From contig JAFXWC010000035.1 of the NCBI GenBank assembly GCA_017534445.1, positions 1 to 44,451 of the forward strand: a stretch of DNA of 44,451 nt. Direction: 5' to 3'. Shown one piece after another: positions 7,242 through 16,289 of the stretch. The notes below the pieces were generated by a model. The model worked only from the letters and a program-made list of their open reading frames with translations. It was not told the origin of the DNA and made no database searches. This DNA comes from Treponema sp. (lineage in GTDB: Bacteria; Spirochaetota; Spirochaetia; Treponematales; Treponemataceae). A program made the position numbers and the translations under genes. Each line of letters starts with the position of its first letter. The first letter of the stretch is position 1.

Positions 7242-9626
7242 GTGAAAATTAAAAAATTAAACTCGCTCTTCCGAAGGCTTGGTGAATTCCAGCTTAAGTA
7301 CAGGTGGTTTTACCTTGCCTCCATTTTGCTCGTAACGGTTTTCTGCTGTCTTGGACTAAGGCAGCTGGATCTTTCAAGCAGCGAGGAAGAATGGTTCGAC
7401 GACTGGGACAACATCAAAATTGCCCAGGACCACTTTGAGGACATGTTCGGTGCAGACGACAGCGTAATGGCCCTTATCCAAGCCGATGACGTTTTTGACC
7501 GCGAAGTTCTTGAAGCCATAGACAAGATTGGAAAGCGCCTGGAAGCAGAAGTTCCATATGCAAAATCCGTAACTTCGCTAACAGAACTTTCAATTCCCCA
7601 GGGAACGGTGGAAGGCTTTGAAATCATCAGCCCACTCGAAGACTTTTGCGACAACAATTATTCCGATGAAGAAATTAGACAGAAGAAAGAATACATCCTT
7701 AGCCGCGAATCTCTTTGCAACAACCTGGTCAGCGACGATGCAAAGGAAACATGGATAATCCTTCAGCTGGAAAACTACAGCGAGCCAATGACACAGGCCA
7801 TGAACAAAATTGTACCGCCTGCAAGGGCAATCCTTACAAGCCCGGAATTCCAGTCAGACAAGTTTACCATTAAGCCAACAGGCCTAAGCTACACCGAATA
7901 CGAAGAATCGGAAACTACGGAAAAAGAAATTTCCATCCGCATAGGAATAGGCTTTTGCGTAATGATTCTCTGCCTGCTCATTTTTATGAGGAGCCTTCGC
8001 GGTGTTATAGTTCCATGCATTGCAACAGTAGGCGCAATAGGAAGCGTCCTTGGCCTTAACGGATGGCTCAAGATTCAGGGAGACGACCAGATGGTTGCAC
8101 TTCCGGTATTGCTTTCCATGGCACTAAGCATAGGCTATGCAATCCACTACGTAAATTCATTCAGGCTGCACTTCCGCAGAAGTGGAAAAAGAAAGCAAAG
8201 CGTTCTTGATTCCATGGAAGAAAGCGGATGGCCAATTTTCTTTACAGTTATAACGACTGTAGCCGGTTTGATTTCATTCCTCTTCGCAGACATAAGGCCC
8301 TTAAGATGGGTTGGCGGATGTGCCGCTAGCTGTGTGTTCGCAGTTTACGTTTACGTAATAATCCTTATCCCAATCTTCCTCTCTTTTGGCAAGGACGGAA
8401 AAGCCGCATCTGCTTCCGACATAGCCGCAATGGAAGGTGCAACAAAAACAGACCTTGCACTTGAAAAGTTCGGCTCCAAAATCATAAGAAGAAGCGCCAT
8501 TGTCTTGATTATCTCACTGGCAGTTATTGCAGGAATGATACCGGGAATTCCACGCACCCAGGTAAACATGGATTACACGGAAATGATGGGAGAGCGCACG
8601 GAATTTGTAAAGCGACTTCTTTCCATATTGAGGGGAAAGCTTGGCAGCCAGTATTCCTACAACGTGCTTGTTGAATACGAAGATGCGGATGCATTCAAGT
8701 CCAGCGAAAACATGAAGAAGCTCGACGTCCTTTCAGCAAAGCTTGGCTCCCTTGACACAACAAAAGTTTCCGGGAACAAGCCACGCGTAACAAGCATTAC
8801 AAAAATCATCAAGGAAATGAACCGCACCCTTAACGAAGATTCACCATCAGCCTACGTTATTCCAGAAGACGACGATCTTTTAACGCAGGAAATGTTCCTC
8901 TACGAAATTTCAGGCGGTGACGACTTGTACGACTGGATAAGCGACGACTACCGCAATGCCTACATCCACATAGAGATGAACGGTTACGAGGCAAAGAAAA
9001 TTACCCGCACCTTGGATCAGGTAAAGGCCTACGCAAACGAAGTGTTCCCCGATGCAAAGACAAGCGTTGTTGGCGAAGTCGTAAACTACGCAATAATGAA
9101 CGGCAAGCTTGTAAAGGGAGAACTAAAGTCTTTCCTTGGTTCTTTCGTGCTCATCCTTATCCTTATGTCATTTGCATTCGGCAGCCTGCACACGGGTCTC
9201 ATCGCAATGATTCCAAACATCGCTCCTGTAATTATGATTGGAGGAGTAATGGGCTACCTTGGAATAAGCCTGGACATGATTACCATGACCACCATGCCTA
9301 TGATTTTGGGAATTGCGGTTGACGACACAATCCACTTTACCAACCACATCAAGTTCTTCTTTGAAAAAGGACTGTCTTACAAAGATGCCGTGCTTACAAG
9401 CTACCGCGAAATAGGAAAGACAATGGGAATGACTACAATCATACTCTGCTCCATGTTCCTTGTACTTTCCTTTAGCGTAATGAACTGCCTTGCCCGCCTT
9501 GGCTACCTTAGCATAATCGGTTTGGTAAGCGCGCTCATTGCAGACTACACGTTAACACCAGTCCTTATTTTCCTTACCAAGCCCTTTGGAAAAGAGAACA
9601 AAAAAAGTGTAACGCAGAACAAGTAA
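7242..9626 (+). CDS. RND-superfamily (MMPL-type) exporter
   Basis: 794 residues in two homologous halves. Each has one membrane helix (about 17-38 and 415-435), a large extracytoplasmic loop, and then a cluster of about five helices (about 235-400 and 635-780). Conserved pieces include the sterol-sensing-like segments around SMALSIGYAIHYVNSFRLHF and MILGIAVDDTIHFTNHIKFF, both with the RND-type GxAxDxxxH pattern. This is the predicted exporter group COG1033, thought to move lipids or other hydrophobic compounds. It starts at GTG 7242 with AGGAG 8 nt upstream. It is the first gene of a cassette with a LolA-like and an outer-membrane protein, which suggests transport from the inner to the outer membrane. 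Confidence 0.92.
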   Translation: MKIKKLNSLFRRLGEFQLKYRWFYLASILLVTVFCCLGLRQLDLSSSEEEWFDDWDNIKIAQDHFEDMFGADDSVMALIQADDVFDREVLEAIDKIGKRLEAEVPYAKSVTSLTELSIPQGTVEGFEIISPLEDFCDNNYSDEEIRQKKEYILSRESLCNNLVSDDAKETWIILQLENYSEPMTQAMNKIVPPARAILTSPEFQSDKFTIKPTGLSYTEYEESETTEKEISIRIGIGFCVMILCLLIFMRSLRGVIVPCIATVGAIGSVLGLNGWLKIQGDDQMVALPVLLSMALSIGYAIHYVNSFRLHFRRSGKRKQSVLDSMEESGWPIFFTVITTVAGLISFLFADIRPLRWVGGCAASCVFAVYVYVIILIPIFLSFGKDGKAASASDIAAMEGATKTDLALEKFGSKIIRRSAIVLIISLAVIAGMIPGIPRTQVNMDYTEMMGERTEFVKRLLSILRGKLGSQYSYNVLVEYEDADAFKSSENMKKLDVLSAKLGSLDTTKVSGNKPRVTSITKIIKEMNRTLNEDSPSAYVIPEDDDLLTQEMFLYEISGGDDLYDWISDDYRNAYIHIEMNGYEAKKITRTLDQVKAYANEVFPDAKTSVVGEVVNYAIMNGKLVKGELKSFLGSFVLILILMSFAFGSLHTGLIAMIPNIAPVIMIGGVMGYLGISLDMITMTTMPMILGIAVDDTIHFTNHIKFFFEKGLSYKDAVLTSYREIGKTMGMTTIILCSMFLVLSFSVMNCLARLGYLSIIGLVSALIADYTLTPVLIFLTKPFGKENKKSVTQNK

Positions 9627-9674
9627 AATTATTTAATAGTTGTATAAAGCTAACTAAAAGACCTGGAGGTTTAT

Positions 9675-10463
9675 ATGAAAAGAATGAATGTAAAGAAGAT
9701 GGCTTCTGTTTTTGCGGCAACTGCAATTCTTCTTGCAAATGCCGCAGCACAAACATTGAGCGGTTACGATGTAATGAAGAAGTCTGACGAGGTTCCATCC
9801 CCAAAGACTTCATCTTACAAAGCAACCATGACCCTTACCAACAAAAAGGGAAAGTCTCGTGTCCGCGAAGTTACAATGAAGACCAAGGACTACGGAGATG
9901 TTGAAAAGAATTTAATCGTCTTTACAACACCAAAAGATGTTGCCGGTGTAAGCTACCTTACCTTTGACTATGACGCAGCAGGAAAGGAATCAGACAGCTG
10001 GCTCTACATGCCGGCCATGAAAAAGGTCCGCCGCATTTCTGGAACATCCAAGGGCGACGACTTTATGGGAACTGATTTTACATACGATGATGTTGGCGGA
10101 GACCGCGACCTTGACGACTACAACTACAAGCTTCTTGGCGAAGAAAACGCAGGTGGAGTAGTCTGCTACAAGGTTGAATGCAGGGCAAAGGACAAGAGTG
10201 TAAAAAATCCGCGCTACATAGTATGGATCCGCAAGGACAACTTTATTATGACAAAGGCGGACTTCTACGACAAGCAGGACATGCTGCAAAGACAACTGGT
10301 GTGTTCCGGCATAGAAAAGATTGAAGGCTTCTGGACAACAAAGAAGATGAATATGACGAATGTTCAGACAGGACATTCTACCCTGCTGGAAATGACCAAC
10401 ATTGTATTTGGTCTTGACCTTTCGGACAGCATATTCACCCAGGGAGCATTGGAAAGAAACTAA
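9675..10463 (+). CDS. LolA-like outer-membrane lipoprotein-sorting protein
   Basis: 262 residues with a signal peptide (residues 1-25, ending NAAAQT). Family-typical blocks are SYKATMTLTNKKGKSRVREV, FTTPKDVAGVSYLTFDYD, WLYMPAMKKVRRISG and GDDFMGTDFTYDD. This is the COG2834 group, with a LolA/LolB-like half-barrel that carries hydrophobic cargo through the periplasm, and it is commonly encoded next to MMPL exporters. GGAGG lies 8 nt before the ATG. The gaps to both neighbours (48 and 18 nt) support one operon. I infer that it passes the pump's substrate to the DUF1302-like protein. Confidence 0.9.
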   Translation: MKRMNVKKMASVFAATAILLANAAAQTLSGYDVMKKSDEVPSPKTSSYKATMTLTNKKGKSRVREVTMKTKDYGDVEKNLIVFTTPKDVAGVSYLTFDYDAAGKESDSWLYMPAMKKVRRISGTSKGDDFMGTDFTYDDVGGDRDLDDYNYKLLGEENAGGVVCYKVECRAKDKSVKNPRYIVWIRKDNFIMTKADFYDKQDMLQRQLVCSGIEKIEGFWTTKKMNMTNVQTGHSTLLEMTNIVFGLDLSDSIFTQGALERN

Positions 10464-10481
10464 GGGCCAACGGCATTCACT

Positions 10482-11852
10482 ATGGTAAAGAGAATTAAAT
10501 TAATCTTCTTAGGATTTGTTTTAATAGGCTCTTTGTCTGCGCAGGAAGTTTCATTCGGCGGAAGTTTAAAGACAAAATACGCGGTGGGACTTCCTGCAAA
10601 AGATTCAGACAAGGATGAAGACAACAGGGGCAAGTTCATTGAAGGAAAGACAACTTTTTCCGCAGACTTGGACGTTGCAAAGGACGACTCTTCGCTAAGG
10701 ATTGAAGCAGATTTTACTTACGACCCCTTAAAGGCAATAAGCAAAAGCTACGACTTTGTTAGCGGAGAGCAGAACTTTGGAATAAAGCTAAAGGAAGCCT
10801 ACTTTGACTACAATGGAATCTGGTGGTCCATGCGACTTGGAAGACAGATTTCTTCTTGGGGCAAAGCAGACGGACTTACAGTCTGTGACATTCTTTGTCC
10901 AAAAGACCTTTCCGCACTTCTTTCTGAAGAATACGCAGACAGCAGGCTTGGAATAGATGCGGCACGTCTTTCGCTAAACTGGAACTGGGGAACTGCAGAC
11001 GCATACTTTATCCCAATCTTTACACCGGCAGCCTTACCCCTTCAGGACGGAAACCCGCTAAAGGAAATTCTGATTCCACCAACGGTTCAGGATTTTTCCG
11101 ACAGCGACATAGAGCTACCGGAAAGAAAAATTTCCAATTCGGAATACGGGGCAAAGATAAGCGCATATCTTCCCTTTGCAGACTTTTCGCTTTACGGATT
11201 CTACGGTTGGGATGATGAGCCGCTTCTAAAATATTCCGCTGAATTTTCCGGAAGTGGAATTGACGGCATAGGCCTTAGCGCAAATTACGAAAGAATGGTA
11301 ATGCTTGGGGCAGACGCTGCAATTCCTATTGGCGAAACAGTAGTACGCCTTGAAGGAGCCTTTTTTCCAAAGAGGTATTTTTCCACTTCTGCAGAAAATC
11401 AGATAGAGGCACAAGCTGTAAATGCGGCAAAGATTGCAGCAGGACTTGAAACAGATGAAGTTGTTACAAGCGTAAGGCGGAACCAGGTTACTGCCCTTGC
11501 AGGAATTGACTGGATGCCATACGGCTGGACTTTTACCGCCCAATATTATGCTGACTATGTTTTTGGCGGAACGGAAGAAATAGGCCGCGATGAATACATT
11601 CACCTTGCAACGCTTAGCATAGAAAAAAGCGTCTTCAACGACACTCTAACTTTGAGCCTTAGCGGAATTGTGGAATTCAACGACTGGTCTTGGGTAATAC
11701 AGCCAAAGGCGGAATATTCCGTTAGCGACCAGATTAGCCTTAACCTTGGAATGAACTATTTTGTTCCTGGTCCAGACAAAGACAAGCCCGGCACTTACGG
11801 TCAATACAAAAGCCTTAGCTGCCTTACAGTGGGAGGAAAGTTCAGTTTTTAA
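10482..11852 (+). CDS. Outer-membrane beta-barrel protein, DUF1302-like
   Basis: 456 residues. A signal peptide (1-20, ending SLSAQ) is followed by alternating aromatic beta strands to a C-terminal LTVGGKFSF ending in Phe, as in many outer-membrane barrels. The segment WWSMRLGRQISSWGKADGL then VCDILCPKDL resembles the RxGRQ-x-SWGxxD core of DUF1302 proteins. It closes the three-gene export cassette and is the likely outer-membrane end of the route. The C-terminus lies 19 nt from the convergent DUF434 gene with no room for a clear terminator. Barrel certain, family likely. Confidence 0.82.
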   Translation: MVKRIKLIFLGFVLIGSLSAQEVSFGGSLKTKYAVGLPAKDSDKDEDNRGKFIEGKTTFSADLDVAKDDSSLRIEADFTYDPLKAISKSYDFVSGEQNFGIKLKEAYFDYNGIWWSMRLGRQISSWGKADGLTVCDILCPKDLSALLSEEYADSRLGIDAARLSLNWNWGTADAYFIPIFTPAALPLQDGNPLKEILIPPTVQDFSDSDIELPERKISNSEYGAKISAYLPFADFSLYGFYGWDDEPLLKYSAEFSGSGIDGIGLSANYERMVMLGADAAIPIGETVVRLEGAFFPKRYFSTSAENQIEAQAVNAAKIAAGLETDEVVTSVRRNQVTALAGIDWMPYGWTFTAQYYADYVFGGTEEIGRDEYIHLATLSIEKSVFNDTLTLSLSGIVEFNDWSWVIQPKAEYSVSDQISLNLGMNYFVPGPDKDKPGTYGQYKSLSCLTVGGKFSF

Positions 11853-11871
11853 AAAGACTGTCGTTTCCTAC

Positions 11872-12600
11872 TCATGCCCAAGCCTGGATGAGTCTTGCGC
11901 CATTCTCTTTCACACAGGCCGCCATTAGGTTGAACCAGCTGATGCAATGGTCCAAGATGATTGCATCAGCTGTAATGACATTTTCCTTTGTCCAAAGTTC
12001 CCTGTCCACTTCTTTTAGCAGCTGAATGTCCAAGCTGAATGGACAGTTATTCCCCTCTTCTTCCTTGATGTCGGCAATCAAAGCCTTGAGTCTTCCCGAA
12101 TTGGAAACAGGCTCATCAAGCAGAATATGTACAGACTTGACATTCATTTTTGCCAACGTAGAAAAAAGCATCTTAACCGCATACTCTGTCTCTGGAATAA
12201 TTCGGTAGGTTCCACGCAGGGCTGCAAGATCGCGAATGCATCCGTCCATGCAGTCAAACAAAATGGAATTGCAGAGCATAACCTCCAACGTAATCACAGT
12301 ATTGAATCCGTCTATCCAGACCTCTTGATTTTCTATAGAAGAAAGTTCTTTTTCTTTTCTTACTTTAAGATGCTCCCTTACAGAAATGCTCCGAACAAGG
12401 GCCAGCCTTTGTCGTTCCGAAAGCGAAAAATGATTGCCCACAAAAGTGGATGCTGATTTAATATCGTAACCTTCGTTAATCAGATAACTGATGTGCTTTG
12501 CAGCAGTCCGCAAAGTTTCCAAGGCAGAAGGAGAAAAATTCTTTTCGTCAGAAGGAACGAATCCCCGCTTTGCATCCTTCTTTGATTCAAACATGCTCAT
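11872..12600 (-). CDS. DUF434-domain protein
   Basis: 242 residues without signal or membrane segments. It shows family blocks in order: TLRTAAKHISYLINEGYDIK (about 28-48), FVGNHFSLSERQRLALVRSI, VWIDGFNTVITLEVMLCNS (about 92-110), DGCIRDLAALRGTYRI, and HILLDEPVSNSGRLKALI (about 157-174). DUF434 proteins are cytoplasmic and of unknown function. The IDGFN-V-T pattern recalls PIN/NYN-like nuclease folds, but I would not claim catalysis. It is the last gene of the long minus-strand run that starts at 22337, 37 nt after the TPR gene. Family assignment is confident. Confidence 0.85.
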   Translation of the reverse strand: MSMFESKKDAKRGFVPSDEKNFSPSALETLRTAAKHISYLINEGYDIKSASTFVGNHFSLSERQRLALVRSISVREHLKVRKEKELSSIENQEVWIDGFNTVITLEVMLCNSILFDCMDGCIRDLAALRGTYRIIPETEYAVKMLFSTLAKMNVKSVHILLDEPVSNSGRLKALIADIKEEEGNNCPFSLDIQLLKEVDRELWTKENVITADAIILDHCISWFNLMAACVKENGARLIQAWA

Positions 12601-12637
12601 ACTTTACTTTACCTCGTTTTAAACAGCAGCGTCTTTT

Positions 12638-13957
12638 TTATTCAGCCAAAATTTCTTCTATATCCCTTATCCATTTTTCATGATTAATTTCCTTGGCAAG
12701 TTCCAACGCTTCCTGCCAATGTTTTTTAGCGGAGGCAGAATCGTTGGACTGATTTTCAACAATGCCAAGACCGTATAAGGCGTTTATAAGTCCATCAATA
12801 AAATTCGGTGAGTGGGGAAACTTTTCCCTTCTTAGTTCAACCTGCTCTTGCAGATAGTTAAGTGCGGATTCAAGGTTGCCGAGCTTGTTTTCTATCATTG
12901 CAAGGCTGTTAAGCTCGCGAGCCATGTTCTGAAGGTTATGCGGTAAATCAGGAACTTTCTCATTTATTTTGCGTTCTAGTACCAAGGCTTCTTCCTTATG
13001 TTTTTTGGCAGATTCAATATCACCGCTCTGACTTTCTATCATGCCAAGACCGTAGAGCATGTCCACCATGTCGTTCAGGTTCTTGGGCTGCTCGGGAAGT
13101 TTGCGCCTTATTTCCAAAGTTTCGCTTATGCGCTTTTTACACTCTTCAACATTGCCAAGACGGTTTTCAAAAACTGCAAGGTTGCCAAGATGGTCTGCAA
13201 GGTTTGCCAAATTGTCTTCTGTTTGCGAAAGCTGTTTGTCTATTTCTACCGCATCTTTGTAATGGGCATAAGCCGATTCAAGGTCTCCGGTTTCTTCTTC
13301 AAGGTATGCAAGGTTGTTCAGCAGGGTTGATTTTGAAGAAAGGCTTTCGTCATTTTTTTCCATGGCATCGCTTATTTCTATTGCCTTTAAATAGAGCGGT
13401 TTGGCGGCAGAAGGATTCTTGCAGAAAACTTGCACCCGTGCTTCTGCATTGTACAAATCTACCAACTGGGCAGGATCTGCTTTTTCTTCCAGCTTGTGCA
13501 GAAGCTTTGCATATTCATCTTGGGGAAGTTCATTCAGAATAGGATCATTGTTGTTGTAAAGCGCGTTCAAAAATGCCTTGAACAAATCAACGTCATTACA
13601 AATTCCATAGTTGATAAAACTGCTTGCAATATACGGTGAATAGTTTTGTGTATAATTTTGATTCACAGAATTAAAGACCACATTTTTTTTGATGTTCCAA
13701 AAATAGTCGGAATAATCTGCTTTTTCAAAATCCAATTGCTTGCGGAATGAATCTGCAATACGCTTGTCGATGTGGAAGGATTCATCTTCATAAGAAAGAA
13801 TTTTCTTTTCTATAAGGGAATGAAGAATGTCGTCGCTACCGGGCAAGAGCGTTTCTATTACATCATAATCAACGCCACCGTCTGGCCAAGTAACATACAC
13901 TGTCAGGAATTTTAATTCGTCTTCTGTAACATCTACCAAATTGTTGTTTTCTTTCAT
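12638..13957 (-). CDS. Winged-helix plus TPR protein (STAND-like C-terminal half), copy A
   Basis: 439 residues. Residues 10-75 (DELKFLTVYVTWPDGGVDYD, then LLPGSDDILHSLIEKKIL) look like the winged-helix domain that follows the NTPase in STAND ATPases. No P-loop or NTPase region is present. From about 190 there are five to six tetratricopeptide repeats, such as NNLAYLEEETGDLESAYAHY and NSLAMIENKLGNLESALNYL. It is a clear paralogue of 14721-16289, with the SUMF gene between them. AAGGAG precedes the ATG. A scaffold or protein-binding role is likely. The partner may be the SUMF-fold protein encoded 18 nt upstream, but that is inference only. Confidence 0.8.
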   Translation of the reverse strand: MKENNNLVDVTEDELKFLTVYVTWPDGGVDYDVIETLLPGSDDILHSLIEKKILSYEDESFHIDKRIADSFRKQLDFEKADYSDYFWNIKKNVVFNSVNQNYTQNYSPYIASSFINYGICNDVDLFKAFLNALYNNNDPILNELPQDEYAKLLHKLEEKADPAQLVDLYNAEARVQVFCKNPSAAKPLYLKAIEISDAMEKNDESLSSKSTLLNNLAYLEEETGDLESAYAHYKDAVEIDKQLSQTEDNLANLADHLGNLAVFENRLGNVEECKKRISETLEIRRKLPEQPKNLNDMVDMLYGLGMIESQSGDIESAKKHKEEALVLERKINEKVPDLPHNLQNMARELNSLAMIENKLGNLESALNYLQEQVELRREKFPHSPNFIDGLINALYGLGIVENQSNDSASAKKHWQEALELAKEINHEKWIRDIEEILAE

Positions 13958-13975
13958 TTTATTCTCCTTATAAAT

Positions 13976-14701
13976 TTATATAGCAAGTCTTAAGCCCAAA
14001 AAGGAAGCCTTAAAATCCGGGGGATTGCCGCAGCGGTGTCCTACGCGTAAATTCACAGGACTATTGTGATAGCTACCGCCGCGGAAAACTCTGCTCTTGC
14101 CGCTTGCAGGTCCAGTCGGGTTAACGACCGGTTCACTCTGATACGATGGCGCAAAGAAGTCGCTGCACCACTCGCAGACGTTGCCAGACATGTCGTAAAG
14201 GCCAAGTTCATTGGGCAGTTTTTCTGCAACAGGATGCACATACATGAGTCCGTTTTCTTCATGCTGTGAATTTCTTTCTGACCAGGCAACGTCGTTCAGT
14301 TTGTTGCTTCCGCTGTATTTGTAGCCCTTGCTTAGATTGCCGCCACGTGCCGCAAACTCCCATTCGGCTTCGGTAGGAAGGCGGAACTTCATCCCGGTAA
14401 GCCGGTTCAGTTCTGGAAGGAAAAGATTTGTAACGTCATTCCAAGAAACGCTGTTCACAGGGAAATTGTCCTCCCTGCCGTAGCCGTAATATTCATCGCT
14501 TGGATTCTTGCCTGTTACGGCCGTCCACAAAGCTTGCGTCACCTGGGTTTCGCTGATATAGAAATCGTCAAGAGTAACGTCGTGTATGGGTAGCGACCAG
14601 TCAAAATGGTCAGACCCCATCTTGAAACTTCCGCCCTGCACATATATCATTTTGCCGTACTGAATGCCGGATATTTCTATTGGAAATGATTTGTCGTCCA
14701 T
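13976..14701 (-). CDS. Cytoplasmic FGE-sulfatase (SUMF1)-fold protein
   Basis: 241 residues, without a signal peptide, formed almost entirely by one formylglycine-generating-enzyme fold. Visible blocks are GGSFKMGSD (about 25), LDDFYISETQVTQALWTAVT, NSVSWNDV, FRLPTEAEWEFAARGG (about 135), GLYDMSGNVCEWCSDFF, and VFRGGSYHNSPVNLRVGHR to the C-terminal GLRLAI. In true FGE two active-site cysteines follow the GGSY block; here those places are not Cys, so it is probably a binding or structural member. Such folds also serve as variable ligand-binding domains in diversity-generating retroelements, but no reverse transcriptase is visible. AAGGAG precedes the ATG. It lies between two TPR paralogues. 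Confidence 0.88.
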   Translation of the reverse strand: MDDKSFPIEISGIQYGKMIYVQGGSFKMGSDHFDWSLPIHDVTLDDFYISETQVTQALWTAVTGKNPSDEYYGYGREDNFPVNSVSWNDVTNLFLPELNRLTGMKFRLPTEAEWEFAARGGNLSKGYKYSGSNKLNDVAWSERNSQHEENGLMYVHPVAEKLPNELGLYDMSGNVCEWCSDFFAPSYQSEPVVNPTGPASGKSRVFRGGSYHNSPVNLRVGHRCGNPPDFKASFLGLRLAI

Positions 14702-14720
14702 CGTGTTCTCCTTGCCGCAA

Positions 14721-16289
14721 TCAACAGGTGCAATAGCTGATTACATCGTATTCAGCTTCCCCGTCGCCATTAATCCAAGCCACAATAAATTTAAGTCTGT
14801 AGTCTTTCGGAAAACAAGGATAATCTTGTAAGCTACCGTTGAATGTCAGCTTGAATCCGCCGTCAATTATGTCCGTTGCAAACAACTGTTGTTCTGCAGG
14901 TTCCCACATTAAGTCCACAGTGCCGAGCCCATAGGTTATGCCGTCTTTTACGCCATTAAGATTGATTGTACATTCATCGCTGGTGTCAGGTTCCAGCGGC
15001 ACGCCTAAAATCTTCGCGGTAATGACATCGCCTTTTTTGAAATCGGCAGCATCGAGGCAAATTTCATACATTCCGTCTGGTTTGTGCAGGGTGTCATTGT
15101 CGCCATAGTAACCAAGTTCCGTATTTTGTTTGGCACTATAGGTTGCAGGATTCCCATTTATACGCAGTTCAAACTCTCCAACGGGAAGCGTTATTTTGTT
15201 TTCAACTTGTTCGTTCATCGTGAGTTCCGCCAGCTGCTCTTCGATGTGTTGTATAATACCACCTTCGTTAAACTCATCGTTACACCTGCGGAATATATCC
15301 AATGCCTGTCGAAAATGCTTTACGGCGGCGGCGTTCTCGCCAAGGTCCTGCTTTTCAAAACATCCCATGCTGTAAAGGGTCAAGGCGACACTGTGCAGGA
15401 CTTCCGGCGTTTGGGGCAGATTGTGCTTTATTTCCAGCGCTTCAAGAAAATGCTTCTTGGCGGATTCAAAGTCTTTTAGCCAGAACCGCTCTTCCATTGC
15501 GAGGTTGTGAATGTCTCGCGCCAGGTTGAGCCTGTTCTCTGTGGTTGGCGGCAGACCGCGGTCAATTTTCACCGCTTCCAGATAATACTTTTTTGCCAAG
15601 TCATTATCTTCTTCGTATTCTGCAAGCTCGTTGAGAATCAGGGCTTTTTCCGACAAAAGCTCCTCGGTTGCTTCCATTGTGCCTATTACTTCCAGTGCCC
15701 TTCTGTAATCCGACTGTGCATCTTCAAACTCTTGCCTGTAATCTTCCATATTTCCTTCGGCATGAAGCAGTTTCACCAGCTGACGTGGTGCAGCAATCTG
15801 CTCCATAGATTCCAGTATCTTCGCAGGCCAGGGAGTGCCGTACATCGCAATCCTGTGTTTCCAAACTGAATTGCAGAATTCCGTAAACAAATCAACGTCC
15901 TTGCAAATACCCCAGACAAAAAAGCTGTATGTGATACATTCCGAATATTCCTGACGGAACCCGTCTTTTGACGAATCGGCAAAAACATCCTTTATGGTCT
16001 GTAAATAGTGCGAATAGTCATAGGTATGGACATCTATCTGCTTTCGCAATTCTTTGGCATTTTCCAGCGGAAGAGCATAATATTTGTTGCCGTATTCTGA
16101 TTTGACAATGCCTTTTTCTACGAGGGACTCAAGCGCACCGTCACTTCCGGGCAAAAGAATCTCGATTGCCTTTGCATGAACAGAATGGTTGTAGGCATAC
16201 ATATCGTAATCGGCAAACCATGTGATGAACACCGCGAGGAATTTTTTCTCGTCTTCGGTAAATGAGCTAATGTTGATGGACTTATTCAT
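14721..16289 (-). CDS. Winged-helix plus TPR protein with a beta-rich C-terminal domain, copy B
   Basis: 522 residues from the ATG at 16289, which overlaps the stop of the upstream gene (ATGA). A longer start at 16337 would add 16 residues inside that gene and is less likely. Residues 8-80 (EDEKKFLAVFITWFADYDMY, IEILLPGSDGALESLVEKGI) match copy A's winged-helix part. TPR repeats run from about 190 to 345 (NELAEYEEDNDLAKKYYLEA, HNLAMEERFWLKDFESAKKH). The last 170 residues form a beta-rich domain absent from copy A (FELRINGNPATYSA, DAADFKKGDVITAKILG). No NTPase motif is seen. It is translationally coupled to the immunity genes upstream. Function unknown. Confidence 0.8.
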   Translation of the reverse strand: MNKSINISSFTEDEKKFLAVFITWFADYDMYAYNHSVHAKAIEILLPGSDGALESLVEKGIVKSEYGNKYYALPLENAKELRKQIDVHTYDYSHYLQTIKDVFADSSKDGFRQEYSECITYSFFVWGICKDVDLFTEFCNSVWKHRIAMYGTPWPAKILESMEQIAAPRQLVKLLHAEGNMEDYRQEFEDAQSDYRRALEVIGTMEATEELLSEKALILNELAEYEEDNDLAKKYYLEAVKIDRGLPPTTENRLNLARDIHNLAMEERFWLKDFESAKKHFLEALEIKHNLPQTPEVLHSVALTLYSMGCFEKQDLGENAAAVKHFRQALDIFRRCNDEFNEGGIIQHIEEQLAELTMNEQVENKITLPVGEFELRINGNPATYSAKQNTELGYYGDNDTLHKPDGMYEICLDAADFKKGDVITAKILGVPLEPDTSDECTINLNGVKDGITYGLGTVDLMWEPAEQQLFATDIIDGGFKLTFNGSLQDYPCFPKDYRLKFIVAWINGDGEAEYDVISYCTC

